Positions 51,848 through 61,842 are shown, numbered from the stretch's first letter. The stretch: DNA of 64,000 nucleotides from Phycisphaerae bacterium (GCA_014192545.1 BJHL01000006.1:58081-122080), one strand, 5' to 3'. The notes: generated from the letters alone by a model not told the origin. A program made the numbers and translations.

Positions 51848-54211
51848 TCAGACGCTTCTTGCCACCCGCAAGCTGTTAAGTACGACACTCACACTGCTGC
51901 AAGCCATGGCCGCACTGGCGATGATGGGCGAGAGCAGTAAGCCCGTGAACGGGAACAGCACGCCTGCGGCGATGGGAATGCCCACGACGTTGTACGCGAA
52001 CGCCCAGAACAAGTTTTGTTTGATTGTGCGCATCGTGACACGCGACAACCTGATTGCGTTGATCACGCCCTGCAAGTCGGCTCGCATCAGCGTGATATCT
52101 GCCGCGGCCATTGCGACGTCGGTGCCTGATCCCATCGCAATGCCCAGATTGGCCTTTGCGAGTGCTGGAGCATCGTTGATGCCGTCGCCCACCATTGCAA
52201 CGACGAGTCCCTGTGATTGCAAAGCCGCAACTTTCGCTGACTTATCACCTGGCATGACTTCGGCCATCACTTCATAGACGCCAACTTCACTCGCGATGAA
52301 CTTCGCGGCGAGTGCATTGTCGCCCGTCATCATGACCACTCGCAAGCCCATCGCTTGCATGTCCGCTATCGCTTGCCGACTAGTCTCTCGCGCGCGATCT
52401 ACCACCGCGATTGCGCCCAGCTCGCGACCGTTGGCAGCGACGAACATCACTGTGCAACCCATCGCTTCGCGCTCGCTGGCCCGCTGATTCAGGCTCAACT
52501 CCACGCCACTTGCGACCAGCATTGCGGCTTTGCCCACCAACACATGACGGCCTTTCACATTCGCTCGGACACCCGCGCCAACATCCGCCGCGAATTCGCT
52601 GGCTTCATCGAGCTTCAGTTCGCGCCTCGCAGCCTCACGCACGATTGCTGCAGCGAGTGGATGCTCACTGCCGTGCTCGGCACTCGCCGCAAGCTGCAGA
52701 ACGTCGTCACCATTTACACCTGAGACCGCCATCACCTCACACACTGCTGGCTTGCCTTCGGTGACCGTGCCGGTCTTATCCAACACGACGACCTGCACTT
52801 TGTGTGCGGTTTCCATAGCCTCGCCAGAGCGAATCAGAATACCGCGCTGTGCGCCAAGGCCTGTGCCGACCATAATTGCGGTGGGTGTTGCCAAACCTAA
52901 AGCACACGGACACGCGATGATCAACACCGATACCGCGTTCATCAGAGCCATGCTCAGCCGCGTTTCTGCGTTACCGGCAAACCACCACACGGCGAACGTC
53001 GCGACGGCAATTGCCACCACAATTGGCACAAATACGCCGCTGACTTGATCAGCCATGCGTGCAATCGGTGCCTTACTCCCTTGTGCATCTTCGACGAGTT
53101 TCACAATTTGCTGAAGTGCCGACGCGGCTCCAACTTTTGTCGCAACCACTCGCAAGGTGCCGGTGGTGTTCATCGTCGCGCCAAACACGTCGCTTCCTGC
53201 TGACTTCTCAACCGGCACGCTCTCGCCTGTCAACATCGACTCATCAACTGCCGACGTTCCCGCCTGCACGTGTCCATCGACCGCGACTTGTTCACCGGGT
53301 CTTACCACAAATGTATCACCAACGCGAACGTCTTCGATCGCCACGTCATACTCGCGCCCTTCTCGCTCGACGCAGGCGGTCTTGGGCTGCATGCCAATGA
53401 GTTGCTCGATTGCAGCCATCGTTCGCCTTGTAGCTCTTGCTTCAAAGTACTTTCCCAGCAGAACCAACACGACAATCACCGCAGCGGCTTCAAAATACAC
53501 CGCTGGCATATTCAGTTGCAGGCCCGCGTGTTCTGCGTGCTGCGCACCGCTCGCAAACATCCGCGGCCACACCGTTGCCACCACCGAATAGACAAACGCC
53601 GATCCTGCACCCAGCGCAACCAGTGTGTCCATATTCGCTGCGCCATGGCGAAGTTGCTTCCATGCCGACACGATAAATTGTTCACCGCACCAGACGAGCA
53701 CGGGCAGTGTGAGCACGAGTTGCACCCAAGGCATCCAAGGCTTGTCGAGCCATGTAATTGCACCGTGCGACATCGCGATTACAACAACCGGCAACGCAAG
53801 CGCCGCTCCGACTATCACCTTCGTCAATAGTCGCTTTGCGCGTGCGTCCTCGCTGCGAAGCATACTCGCTGGCTGAGTTATTCGTTCGCGTTGTGCAGTT
53901 GCATGCTCCACATCATGCCCGCACGCCAAATGACGAGGAAGACTTACTGCGTTCGATTCAGTATTTGGCATCGGCTCATGCACCCGAGCCACGGCCCCAA
54001 AACCAATAGCTTTCACTGCGCCCACCAACGTTTCGTCGCCAATCACTGCCGCTTGGTACCAAACCGTCGCGACTTTGGTCGCAAAGTTCACATTTGCTGT
54101 GCGCACGCCCGGCTGCTTGGCCAGCTGCTTCTGGATTCTCACCGCACACGCCGCGCACGTCATGCCTTCGATGATCAAATCGCAACGCTGGTTGCCTTCA
54201 GGTGTACTCAT
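51848..54211 (-). CDS. copA: Copper-exporting P1B-type ATPase
   Basis: A 787-residue membrane ATPase. An N-terminal heavy-metal domain carries GMTCAACA (residues 16-23), the TM6 metal site is CPC in [17 protein letters not shown], the phosphorylation motif is [11 protein letters not shown], with TGES, HP ([10 protein letters not shown]) and [10 protein letters not shown], typical of CopA (Cu+). The His-rich linker [16 protein letters not shown] after the HMA domain is unusual and may bind copper. ATG 54211 has GAGAAG before it; an ATG 18 nt upstream is an alternative. No CueR or Csp gene lies next to it. Detoxification of Cu+ is the likely role. Confidence 0.92.
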   Translation of the reverse strand: MSTPEGNQRCDLIIEGMTCAACAVRIQKQLAKQPGVRTANVNFATKVATVWYQAAVIGDETLVGAVKAIGFGAVARVHEPMPNTESNAVSLPRHLACGHDVEHATAQRERITQPASMLRSEDARAKRLLTKVIVGAALALPVVVIAMSHGAITWLDKPWMPWVQLVLTLPVLVWCGEQFIVSAWKQLRHGAANMDTLVALGAGSAFVYSVVATVWPRMFASGAQHAEHAGLQLNMPAVYFEAAAVIVVLVLLGKYFEARATRRTMAAIEQLIGMQPKTACVEREGREYDVAIEDVRVGDTFVVRPGEQVAVDGHVQAGTSAVDESMLTGESVPVEKSAGSDVFGATMNTTGTLRVVATKVGAASALQQIVKLVEDAQGSKAPIARMADQVSGVFVPIVVAIAVATFAVWWFAGNAETRLSMALMNAVSVLIIACPCALGLATPTAIMVGTGLGAQRGILIRSGEAMETAHKVQVVVLDKTGTVTEGKPAVCEVMAVSGVNGDDVLQLAASAEHGSEHPLAAAIVREAARRELKLDEASEFAADVGAGVRANVKGRHVLVGKAAMLVASGVELSLNQRASEREAMGCTVMFVAANGRELGAIAVVDRARETSRQAIADMQAMGLRVVMMTGDNALAAKFIASEVGVYEVMAEVMPGDKSAKVAALQSQGLVVAMVGDGINDAPALAKANLGIAMGSGTDVAMAAADITLMRADLQGVINAIRLSRVTMRTIKQNLFWAFAYNVVGIPIAAGVLFPFTGLLLSPIIASAAMACSSVSVVLNSLRVARSV

Positions 54212-54300
54212 CGCGTGCTTCTCATGCAATGCACTCTACATATGCACAACGTTCGTCCAGCTCTTTGATGCCGCAGCATGCGTCATGCACACCTTCTCCC

Positions 54301-56211
54301 TCACTTTGTTGGCGACGACTTTGGCTGATCACTCGTTTCAAGCTGGTGTTTCGCAGCTCGCCGACCCATCTCCTCAATGCTTGTCACGGCTTCGCTCACC
54401 GCCAGCAGTGCCATCGCGCTGCTTTCTATGGGTTGACGCTGATCCCAAGGCGAAACTCGCACGCCCCACATTGCTCGCTTGGGCTGCGGACACGCGAACG
54501 CGCTCGCATCATCAATTGATAACTGTCGCAAGAAGCGCATGGAAGGCAGCAACTTGCTGAGTTGCGGATACAACTCGTCTGCATCCGTCAGCCGCTCGTC
54601 GCGCAGCATCGCCGCGGCAAACGCCACGGGACGCGCGGTGCTCCAAGTTGGCCCGGCAATGCCGCTGGCATCACGCGCGTCGCGAGTACCAAACACGATT
54701 CCACCCTCCAAATCGGCCTGTCCGCTCTCGGCTCGTATTGTCCGCTCCCAAAGCATCGCCCGCATCTCTCGCAGTGCGGGCGCACTGGCGATTTCTCCTT
54801 CACCCGCTAGCCGCTGGGTCGCGTATCCCAACCAAGGCATATGCGTCACCAGCGCGCCGGGCGTGGCTTGCATCAAGAGCGACCGCACCCCACTTCTCGC
54901 ACGCGAAAGGTCCACTTCGCGGGTTGCGTCCACCGCAAAAGTCGTTGCCAACTCAGCCATCGCGAGCGCCACCATTGCCCGACTACCAGGCAGGACAGTT
55001 TCGGCCCAGTTCTCTCCATCGTGCGACTTGCCTATTACGACTCTCGTTTTCTCGAGTGCAGCTTTCCATGACTCGTCTGCCAGCGTCGCATCGCTGCCCA
55101 GCCACGCCATCGTCACCACGCATGCCGCTGCAGTTGTAGGTTCATTCAAACTCGTGGCATCAAACTTGATCACATCCCCCAAGAGCTCGCGTGCGAGCTT
55201 GCTTCCTCGGTCGCCGCTTCGCACCAGCGTGGCACATAGCACCGCTCGCTGCAACGCCGATGCCACACTGTCAGCTCGATCCTGAAACGGCAGATACGTT
55301 GCAAAAAGCTGCGATCCATCGGGTGATCGTGCGACGCGGCTGGCGATGTGATCAATCAACTGCTCACGATACTGGCGAAGCATCGGCAAATTCACCTCAC
55401 GCAGCTCAACCACTCGCGACGAACGCATCAGCAGCAACCCAGGCCCGCCCGCACGTAATTCCACCATCTGCACCACGGGCCCTCGCCACACCCTAACGCC
55501 CTTGGTTCTTCGCAAATCTCCCAGTTCCTGCCCAGCTACGCCCGGCATGGGTATCGCCGGATCACCAGACAGCAATGCAATGCTCGACACAATCGCCGCC
55601 GCTGGCAAGTCGCCCGATTGCATCATGCGCTGCGGAAAAATCACCTCGCGCGTCTCACCCACCTCCACCCATATCGCTTCAAGCCCATGTTTCACATCGC
55701 TATTTGCCTGTGCGAAGGTTGCGGCTTCCAAAGGCAACCGCTCGCCAGAAACTTCCACTCCCGCCAATACTCGCTTGAACATCTCACGCCGAGCCTGCTG
55801 CTGCAACGCATCGTTCGCCGCAGGAATCTTCGCATCCGCGCTCGCGAGCGCCCGCGTTACCACCGCTTCCAAACTCTCGGCACCATCTCCCTCCGCGCGA
55901 GCAATCGTCTCACCTTGCAATCGCAATGTGACGCACACCGCCGTCGCGCCCGTGAGCACCGGCGCGGCGACCTCCTCGCCCTCGCCGCACCACCGCTTGA
56001 GTCGCTGTTGAACATACGTCAGCGCGATTCTCGCCGTGCCTGAATCAACAGGCGTCGTAGTTTGCACAACAGCTTTCCCGCTCGCGCCTACCGCCTGCGC
56101 GGGCATTATCTGCCGCGCGCAAGCTGGCCATCCAGCCCACGCGACGACCAACGCCGCATAACACGACCACCGCCAGTTCCGATCCGTTCGACGTTGCGAT
56201 GTTGCTTTCAC
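54301..56211 (-). CDS. Secreted hypothetical protein, large, AMMECR1-like N-terminal block
   Basis: Not recognised with certainty. Starting from GTG 56211 it is 636 residues with a signal-anchor (WRWSCYAALVVAWAGWPACA). A region near residues 55-105 (ALTYVQQRLKRWCGEGEEVA, GATAVCVTLRLQGETIARAE) looks weakly like AMMECR1-type folds; the C-terminal half is alpha-helical (SRARSGVRSLLMQATPGALV, TRPVAFAAAMLRDERLTDAD) as in squalene-cyclase-like toroids, ending with disordered Ser/Lys. The open frame extends to 56352 and the true start is uncertain. The next gene on the strand (56646) is 290-430 nt upstream. Likely a lineage-specific envelope protein. Confidence 0.6.
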   Translation of the reverse strand: MKATSQRRTDRNWRWSCYAALVVAWAGWPACARQIMPAQAVGASGKAVVQTTTPVDSGTARIALTYVQQRLKRWCGEGEEVAAPVLTGATAVCVTLRLQGETIARAEGDGAESLEAVVTRALASADAKIPAANDALQQQARREMFKRVLAGVEVSGERLPLEAATFAQANSDVKHGLEAIWVEVGETREVIFPQRMMQSGDLPAAAIVSSIALLSGDPAIPMPGVAGQELGDLRRTKGVRVWRGPVVQMVELRAGGPGLLLMRSSRVVELREVNLPMLRQYREQLIDHIASRVARSPDGSQLFATYLPFQDRADSVASALQRAVLCATLVRSGDRGSKLARELLGDVIKFDATSLNEPTTAAACVVTMAWLGSDATLADESWKAALEKTRVVIGKSHDGENWAETVLPGSRAMVALAMAELATTFAVDATREVDLSRARSGVRSLLMQATPGALVTHMPWLGYATQRLAGEGEIASAPALREMRAMLWERTIRAESGQADLEGGIVFGTRDARDASGIAGPTWSTARPVAFAAAMLRDERLTDADELYPQLSKLLPSMRFLRQLSIDDASAFACPQPKRAMWGVRVSPWDQRQPIESSAMALLAVSEAVTSIEEMGRRAAKHQLETSDQPKSSPTK

Positions 56212-56393
56212 GCCACAAGTGTTGCACCATAGTTGTTGCGTTGCCGCAACATTCGCTACGTGCCGCGCTGCAACTTTTCCGCCGCTCGTCCTAGAAGCCT
56301 GCAATTGACGCAATTTCGCTTCACAAACGCTCTTTCGCGCGGTAGCATGCACGCATCGTTTTCCGTCCCTCTCTTTGGCACACGGATTGATCT

Positions 56394-56606
56394 ATGACTA
56401 GTGTTGACGTTGGACAGTTCGGTGCGACTAGCGATCTGCTTGAGGCAGACGCCGCAGCCAACGTCCGCGTTAGACCTGCTATCGCGGCCTTCGCAGCCGC
56501 ATCAAATCCAAGAGATGAGGCTTTTATGTCCCTGCTTTTTTCAATGTCAGACACTCGCAAACGCATCATCATTCTCAGCCTTTTGAGCTTTCTTGCTATG
56601 TGCTGA
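56394..56606 (+). CDS. Possible small protein, 70 residues
   Basis: In the 430-nt gap between two minus-strand genes one plus-strand frame starts MTSVDVGQFGATSDLLEADA and ends in a hydrophobic stretch RIIILSLLSFLAMC that could insert in a membrane. No ribosome-binding site is evident and the composition is ambiguous; an overlapping minus-strand frame of 105 residues is equally possible. I list it only to describe the gap. Confidence 0.2.
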   Translation: MTSVDVGQFGATSDLLEADAAANVRVRPAIAAFAAASNPRDEAFMSLLFSMSDTRKRIIILSLLSFLAMC

Positions 56607-56645
56607 GTCGCGTGCTGAGTTCTGACTTTTCGCTTCACGCGCCCA

Positions 56646-57569
56646 TCACGCGCCCATCACGCGCCGCACCGCCTTCTCCAACACCTCCTGCGATATCGCC
56701 ACCTGCCCGCCGCCAACGCCCGCCCGGTGGTTGTAAATCGCCGTCGTCCGCGCCGCCTCGACGATGTCCTCAACTTCTGCCGCGTTCCCGGCTCGGCTCA
56801 AAATCCGCTCAATTGCCTCCGCCGGGGTTAAACCCACCAGCGAACAACCCGCCTCACTCGCCCGCTTGAGGTAATACGTCGCCACCTCGCGCAGCACGGC
56901 CTTGTACTCGGTGCTGAGTGCACCAGACCGACGCACAATCGCTGCGGCACCCGGCAAAACGACCTTCATCCCAAACAAGTTGTCAAGGTCATCACCTTCT
57001 GTGAGTTTGCTCGCAGTCGCAATGACCAGCACGTTGGGCCGATTCGCCACCGTCTCGATGAGTGCATCCAGTTCCGCCTCAACTTCTTCATCACGATCAC
57101 TCTGAGGCGACTCCGACTCAAACACCTGATCCAGACTTGGCAGCAGCAACGCGATTTTCTCATCGCTCTTGCGTCGCAACAGTGTCTTCGCTTTCGCCAG
57201 CGCATCACTATTTCGCGGATTGTAAATCGTAATCAGCCGCGTCATTCCCGCCAACTGCGCCACCCGCCAGGCAAGCGACTTTTTCCCCGACAAATGTGGC
57301 CCGATGATGAGCATCTCGTTGCCCAGTTTCAGATCGTGATACGCCGCAGGATGCTTCGCCCGGTCAACCAAGTCCGCGATATCCGCGAGTACATGATCCA
57401 GCCCCGCCAAGTGCGACACCTTCGTCCCCACCGCCTCATCATCCATGCTCAGTGCCACCCGCTCGCGCCGCTTGCGCCAATCAATCACAAATTCAATCAG
57501 CGGCGGCAACGCTGCCGCCGCTGCGACCACGGTCGCAAGGACCAGAACCTGATCGGTCGCGAGTTTCAC
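56646..57569 (-). CDS. Membrane-anchored AAA+-like ATPase with degenerate P-loop
   Basis: A 307-residue protein from GTG 57569 (product MKLATDQVLVLATVVAAAAA): one N-terminal transmembrane helix, then an AAA+-like module with Walker A GPHLSGKKSLA (G-x4-GKK-S rather than GKT/S), Walker B LLLPSLDQVFE, sensor-1 region LVIATASKL, and an FtsH-like C-terminal lid helix bundle (TPAEAIERILSRAGNAAEVE). The zinc-protease domain of FtsH is absent. Such proteins occur near FtsH-like loci in planctomycetes; role unknown. GTG 57623 is an alternative start. It follows the PepSY-like gene on the same strand after about 120 nt. Confidence 0.65.
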   Translation of the reverse strand: MKLATDQVLVLATVVAAAAALPPLIEFVIDWRKRRERVALSMDDEAVGTKVSHLAGLDHVLADIADLVDRAKHPAAYHDLKLGNEMLIIGPHLSGKKSLAWRVAQLAGMTRLITIYNPRNSDALAKAKTLLRRKSDEKIALLLPSLDQVFESESPQSDRDEEVEAELDALIETVANRPNVLVIATASKLTEGDDLDNLFGMKVVLPGAAAIVRRSGALSTEYKAVLREVATYYLKRASEAGCSLVGLTPAEAIERILSRAGNAAEVEDIVEAARTTAIYNHRAGVGGGQVAISQEVLEKAVRRVMGA

Positions 57570-57748
57570 AAAGTTAGTATCGCCGTCTTGCACGCCGAAC
57601 TCTACGACGCCTGCACCCACCACTTCGCCATGCTACAAAACGACAACACCCGCGTTGCCGCGGATGTTGCCAATCAATTGCTCAAAGCCCGTCGCTCAGC
57701 CCGGAGGGAGAAGCAGGCCCAGCGAACGCGACCTCAAACAAGTAATCC

Positions 57749-58864
57749 TTACCGCACAATCGCGCCGGTAATCGCGTTCACCTTCACGCTGCGTTCCCGG
57801 CCGGCCTGCACAATCTTCACTTCATAGATCGCAATTGCGCCTTGCATCTGCATCTCAATCTCGCTCACATCACCGCTTCGCGCCGCCAGGGCCCTGCTGA
57901 TGGCACTCGCGTGCCCGATTGCCGTCTGACCGGCAAGAGCGTTGAACAATGCTGCAGCGGTCGCCGCATCGCCCGCGTCGAGCCCCTCATTCTCGCGACG
58001 CACGATTGCGCCAGTGCTGGGCGTGAGTGAAATCTCTTCCGCCGCCAGCGAGCCAGCTTCAACCGTCTTCACTTCAACGACATTCTGGAAGCGATTAACC
58101 TTGAATTTAGCTTCCAAAATCAACGTGCCCGCCGGCTCAGTTGCGAGTGCGTTGCTGATCGCGTTCGACAGCAGCAAGGCATTCCCCGTCAGTGCAACCG
58201 GGGGCGTTGTGCCACCACCAGCCGGAGGCGTACCGCCACCAGCTGGTGGCGTGGTCCCACCCGTTGCCGGAGGCGTCGTGCCGACCGGCCGAGGCGTGCC
58301 GACCGTCTGCACACCGACAATCGCGCCAGTCGCTGCATTCACGCGCACTTCCGCCGCCGCCCCGTTGACGAACAGTTCAACCTTGTACGACAAAGGCCGG
58401 CTGCCCGAACGCTCCAAACGAATGTTGTACGCCTGCAAGCCCGGCACCCGCGCTTCAGCAATGCTCGCGGCTTGCGCAAAGCTCACGGTGATGGTGCTCT
58501 GCGAAACGGCGATGTTCTGCAAGTTGCGCTGATCGCCGCCACCCACGTTGCTGCGACGAACACGCCGCACCTGGCCCGTGGACGCATTGATATCTGTCCG
58601 CACGCTTTGGCGGAAGGTGCCCACGCCCGTCTCCGAACGATAAACCCACACGCCATTCTCACGCTCAAGCTTGATACTCGAAATCACGCCGGTGGGGTTC
58701 GCGGCTTTGGTAATGTCAAACGCCGACTGCCAACCAATCAGCGTCGTTGCTGCGGGAAGCACAGTGCCCCGAGGAAAGTCATCGAGTCCCGATGCGTGCA
58801 CGTTGTTCGCACATCCAGCAGCCAAGACCAACACCAGAGCGATACGAGCGAAACGACTATTCAT
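57749..58864 (-). CDS. Secreted lipoprotein with PepSY-like repeats
   Basis: A 371-residue protein with a lipoprotein-type signal (LVLVLAAGC, lipobox AAGC). Three or four units of the form 'strand-x-ASTGxxxxV' recur (RTDINASTGQVRRVRR, VRVNAATGAIVGVQTV, SLTPSTGAIVRRENEG, VKVNAITGAIVR), typical of PepSY domains, which inhibit or bind peptidases. A Pro/Gly/Thr linker (near residues 190-215) joins two halves. An AAGGAG site lies before ATG 58864. The final KVNAITGAIVR end is a perfect copy of the repeat motif. Probably outer surface or periplasmic; binding partner unknown. Confidence 0.75.
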   Translation of the reverse strand: MNSRFARIALVLVLAAGCANNVHASGLDDFPRGTVLPAATTLIGWQSAFDITKAANPTGVISSIKLERENGVWVYRSETGVGTFRQSVRTDINASTGQVRRVRRSNVGGGDQRNLQNIAVSQSTITVSFAQAASIAEARVPGLQAYNIRLERSGSRPLSYKVELFVNGAAAEVRVNAATGAIVGVQTVGTPRPVGTTPPATGGTTPPAGGGTPPAGGGTTPPVALTGNALLLSNAISNALATEPAGTLILEAKFKVNRFQNVVEVKTVEAGSLAAEEISLTPSTGAIVRRENEGLDAGDAATAAALFNALAGQTAIGHASAISRALAARSGDVSEIEMQMQGAIAIYEVKIVQAGRERSVKVNAITGAIVR

Positions 58865-59006
58865 GACAAACTCCTTCAGTCACAATGCCCCTCGGCCAGA
58901 CTGCACAACACCGCGTTGCACGTACTCGACCCACAAATGTAGTGAGGGTCGCCATTCATGCGATAGTTCGACCCAAACCCTCTCAACTTCTCTAAAATTT
59001 CCCACC

Positions 59007-59038
59007 GACGCCTGACCTGAGGCCGCCGAAGGTCAGGA
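59007..59038 (+). repeat. Dispersed hairpin element, copy 4
   Basis: GACGCCTGACCTGAGGCC then GCCGAAGGTCAGGA. Compared with copy 28114 the stem changes from CCGGACCT/AGGTCCGG to CCTGACCT/AGGTCAGG, a compensatory pair that preserves pairing. Lies between the PepSY-like gene and a small membrane protein gene. Confidence 0.75.
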
Positions 59039-59174
59039 TTGCCCAGCTATCGACCCCAACCATCCCAAACCCTACCCCCATAACTCCCCATGCGCCACTT
59101 CATCCACTACACAGGCCTACTCAGCGCTGCTGCCGGCGTTACCATCCAGTTTTTCAGCCCTCCGGGCCTTCCTC

Positions 59175-59501
59175 ATGCCCGCGCTCGAACCCGACATGCT
59201 CCTCCGCCTCTTCGGCTGCATCGCCGTCTTTCTGGGTATCACCCTCATCCTCGCCGCCCGCGATCTCACAAACCGAGCCCCGCTCGTCGCGTGGGAAGGC
59301 ATCCTGCGTCTCGTCGGCGGCTCCATCCTCGTCTACGACGGCATCACCACCAACCTAGTCCTCCACGGCACACTAGCCGGCGCGGGCGATATCGCCATAG
59401 GCCTCACCTACCTCATGGCCCTATCTCGGCACCAAAACACCACCCTCTCCAAACTGCTGTACGATCAACATCGCAGAGTAGAATCACACAACAGCGACTA
59501 G
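59175..59501 (+). CDS. Small membrane protein, possibly with a frameshifted N-terminus
   Basis: A 108-residue protein with three hydrophobic helices (LLRLFGCIAVFLGITLILAA, GILRLVGGSILVYDGI, LAGAGDIAIGLTYLMAL) and a charged tail. A second frame starting at ATG 59090 encodes MRHFIHYTGLLSAAAGVTIQ and then FF, which would supply a first helix; it runs out of register in the CCCTCCGGGCC tract near 59158-59167. A single-base shift there would join the two into one protein of about 135 residues, so either the gene is frameshifted or the base was misread. The family is not recognised. Confidence 0.5.
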   Translation: MPALEPDMLLRLFGCIAVFLGITLILAARDLTNRAPLVAWEGILRLVGGSILVYDGITTNLVLHGTLAGAGDIAIGLTYLMALSRHQNTTLSKLLYDQHRRVESHNSD

Positions 59502-60142
59502 AGCACTTTGCCCGCTGGCACGTAGTACGTGCCCTGCTTCGCCGCGATGAACGCTGTGATGTCATCGCCGTTCACTTCGCCATCGCGATTGAAATCCGCC
59601 GTGTCACACGGCTGCATCACGCCGTTGATCATCGTGCCGCAACCGCTCGAACTCCCCGCATTCACCGCCGCAATCAGCTTCTCAAGATCATCCCCACTGC
59701 CCGGCGACGTGCGATCATCCTCATACCCATCGTTATCAAAATCAACATCCAGCCGCGAGCCCGGCAGCCCGTTTACATCCTGCAAACCCAACCCCGACGC
59801 CCCCACATTCACCGGCACCCCAAACGCCGTGTATGCAATCCGCACCGGATACAGCCCCGGCGTCGTATCCGTCGGCGAGTCCTGCCGCACGAGTGCCGTA
59901 TCAAACACCCCAATCACATGCCCCGCACGATCCTGCAAATACATCACCCGCCGCTCGAGCGTCCCATCGCCATCACCATCCATCTCGGCGTACACCGGAC
60001 AATCCAGCTTGTGCCCCGCCCCACCACTCTCCCGCGCGCCGATGCCGCGATCCCCATACGCGTACCGCTCGCGCAGCCGCATCTCCTGATACTTGAAATC
60101 CTGCCGATACACCGCAACCAGACGCCAGCGGTCGTCAAGATG
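59498..60142 (-). pseudogene. Displaced RHS core fragment with dockerin-like insert, tip lost
   Basis: Begins directly after the immunity-gene stop with HLDDRWRLVAVYRQDFKYQE, an RHS core sequence, followed by RERYAYGDRGIG, MYLQDRAGHVIGVFDTALVR and the calcium-binding insert (DVDFDNDGYEDD, DFNRDGEVNGDD). It ends abruptly at VPAGKVL with a stop codon, where the related copy (63.8 kb) continues as VPAGDIGDYRFLYRGYWY. The last 205 nt are identical to 63796-64000. It is therefore a core fragment that has lost its own toxin tip; a translation start within it (GTG 60112) exists but function is unlikely. Confidence 0.75.
59519..59723. repeat. Exact 205-bp repeat of dockerin-insert region, copy 1
   Basis: Identical over 205 bp to the right end of the window (63796-64000) by reading both stretches side by side; the match continues past the window edge there. 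It lies inside the displaced RHS core fragment and marks a recombination site. Confidence 0.9.
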
Positions 60143-60703
60143 TCAATGCTTCTTGCCGATCCTCAACGCACGCTTCAGCTCACTTTTGACCCATTCATAC
60201 CGTAGGTCTTTGAGCAACTCCTCAACTTCGGGTACGATTGATCGATCTGCATTCATAGCAAGGCTTGCGGCGATAGCAGCTCGATGCATCTGAATTGCGC
60301 CGGGCGAGAATGCTTCCGGGTGCGGCAGGGGCTGCTCAAACTCGCGACGCAGTAGTCGCAAAAGCGGTTGTGTCGCGATACCCCGCGCGTAGTCCACAGT
60401 TAGTGCTCGTACCAGCGCATCCATGGTCATTATCCGATGTGGTTCGTCGAGATGTCGCACAAGCATCGGCACGCACTCGGGATAGCGTTCCGGCGTATTC
60501 ACAAACCACCAGATGTCATCAATCTGTCGTCCGCATCGTCGAGCCTCCAGAACGATGGGCCAAGAATCTGCGCGATCGAGAGCAACGCGGTCTGCCTTCG
60601 CAAGATACCAAGCCGTACTCGCAGTCGGCGTGGACTCCACGAATTTGTATCGAGCAGCAAACGACGCAAACAATTCTTCTGCGGTCTCTGGACGTTGTTT
60701 CAT
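60143..60703 (-). CDS. HEAT-repeat immunity-type protein for the Tox-REase-7-like tip
   Basis: A 186-residue soluble protein made of helical pairs (SWPIVLEARRCGRQIDDIWW, VPMLVRHLDEPHRIMTMDAL, TQPLLRLLRREFEQPLPHPE, SIVPEVEELLKDLRYEWVKS), i.e. HEAT-like. Its position is decisive: it starts a few bases after the stop of the toxin gene (ATG 60703; a TTG at 60715 overlaps that stop), so it is the expected cognate immunity gene of the RHS tip at 60712-61731. No catalytic motif. The pairing is inferred from gene order, as is usual for polymorphic-toxin loci. Confidence 0.7.
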   Translation of the reverse strand: MKQRPETAEELFASFAARYKFVESTPTASTAWYLAKADRVALDRADSWPIVLEARRCGRQIDDIWWFVNTPERYPECVPMLVRHLDEPHRIMTMDALVRALTVDYARGIATQPLLRLLRREFEQPLPHPEAFSPGAIQMHRAAIAASLAMNADRSIVPEVEELLKDLRYEWVKSELKRALRIGKKH

Positions 60704-60711
60704 GAAACTAC

Positions 60712-61731
60712 TCAACTGCTAGGTGTACCGGGAGGAAGATCACACCGCCTAATCCTACCTGCATCGATGAGGCGTTGCAGTGGTTTGCTCACGTCCGCGT
60801 CCGGCCGCATCCACAACTCAAAATCGAGACCGCGCTGCTCCGCGATCTCCAGGTAGCCCTTCAACTGCTTGGTCAATGACTGGTACTTCACATTCTTTAC
60901 CTCCTTCAACAACACATCACTGATCTCATCCGGAAACAACATCTGACCAGTGCTCGGCACTTTGACACCAACTTTGGGTCCAACAATTCCGGCCGCATCC
61001 TCACCGGCTTGTCCCAATCTGCGTGCCAACTCAGTTGCGGTTTCACCGATCGAACCGCTGCGATTGACCCACGCCGTAACTAGTTCATCACTTTTTCCAG
61101 CAACGCCACCGAGCAACCCGCCCGCAACCGACGCTGTTGCCAAATTTGTAAAGTTGACCGATGACTGATTGCCATTCGCAAGATTTGCTGACTGCACGGC
61201 GCCTTCACCAAACATACCGCTAGTAGCACCTGCCGCGATCGCGACTGCCACGCGACTACCTCCCGCAGCAGCCGCAACTCCAGCACCAGCACCGCCCGTC
61301 ATAGCACCGACATGCACCGCTCCCACGACTTGACCAGCGCCGTAGGCCGTCGATGTGGGATTGACGGTGTCGTTGATTCCGAGAGCCTCTCTCGCATGAT
61401 GCATGCCGCCCAAAATCAGCGTATCGGTCCATCCTGCGATGAAATCAACTGCATCATCCAGCGCATCGAGTCCCATCGGGTCATACATATGCACCGGCTC
61501 GTTCCCGCAGTATGCATATCTATTCAACCCATCCACGAAGTACGCCGGGTCGGGCTGCAGCCAACGCTGGATTTCCGGGTCATACGCGCGGTGTCGCACG
61601 TGATAGATATGCAGGTGCCGGTCGTACCAATAGCCGCGGTACAAGAATCGGTACTCGCCGATGTCACCCGCTGGCACAAAGTACGTGCCCTGCTTCGCCG
61701 CGATGAACGCTGTGATGTCATCGCCGTTCAC
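60712..61731 (-). CDS. Orphan RHS C-terminal tip with Tox-REase-7-like toxin domain
   Basis: A 339-residue C-terminal RHS fragment. It starts inside the dockerin-like insert (upstream in-frame sequence is NFNRD then PRNA and a TAA at 61765-61767), so it lacks the long RHS shell and normal export signals. It continues with the RHS hallmark RYAYCGNEPVHMYDPMGLD, a glycine-rich linker, and a toxin tip TGQMLFPDEISDVLLKEVKN, YQSLTKQLKGYLEIAEQRGL, ELWMRPDADVSKPLQRLIDA, which matches restriction-endonuclease-fold toxins of the Tox-REase-7 kind (DxxL..EVKN, LxxRP). It is an orphan tip kept with its immunity gene, available for exchange by recombination. Confidence 0.75.
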   Translation of the reverse strand: MNGDDITAFIAAKQGTYFVPAGDIGEYRFLYRGYWYDRHLHIYHVRHRAYDPEIQRWLQPDPAYFVDGLNRYAYCGNEPVHMYDPMGLDALDDAVDFIAGWTDTLILGGMHHAREALGINDTVNPTSTAYGAGQVVGAVHVGAMTGGAGAGVAAAAGGSRVAVAIAAGATSGMFGEGAVQSANLANGNQSSVNFTNLATASVAGGLLGGVAGKSDELVTAWVNRSGSIGETATELARRLGQAGEDAAGIVGPKVGVKVPSTGQMLFPDEISDVLLKEVKNVKYQSLTKQLKGYLEIAEQRGLDFELWMRPDADVSKPLQRLIDAGRIRRCDLPPGTPSS

Positions 61732-61749
61732 CTCGCCATCGCGATTGAA
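61501..61749. repeat. RHS-core repeat, copy 2 (about 250 bp)
   Basis: Corresponds to 63622-63870 with few differences (most third-codon or silent), including the segment encoding RYAYCGNEP to the dockerin insert; shares its terminal part with 59519-59620. Confidence 0.85.
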
Positions 61750-61842
61750 GTTCGCATTTCTAGGTTACGCTGTGACGTTCGTAATCGTTAGTCATGACGA
61801 CTGTGGGTCATTTCTTTGCTTCTGACTCTGACCACCTATCGC

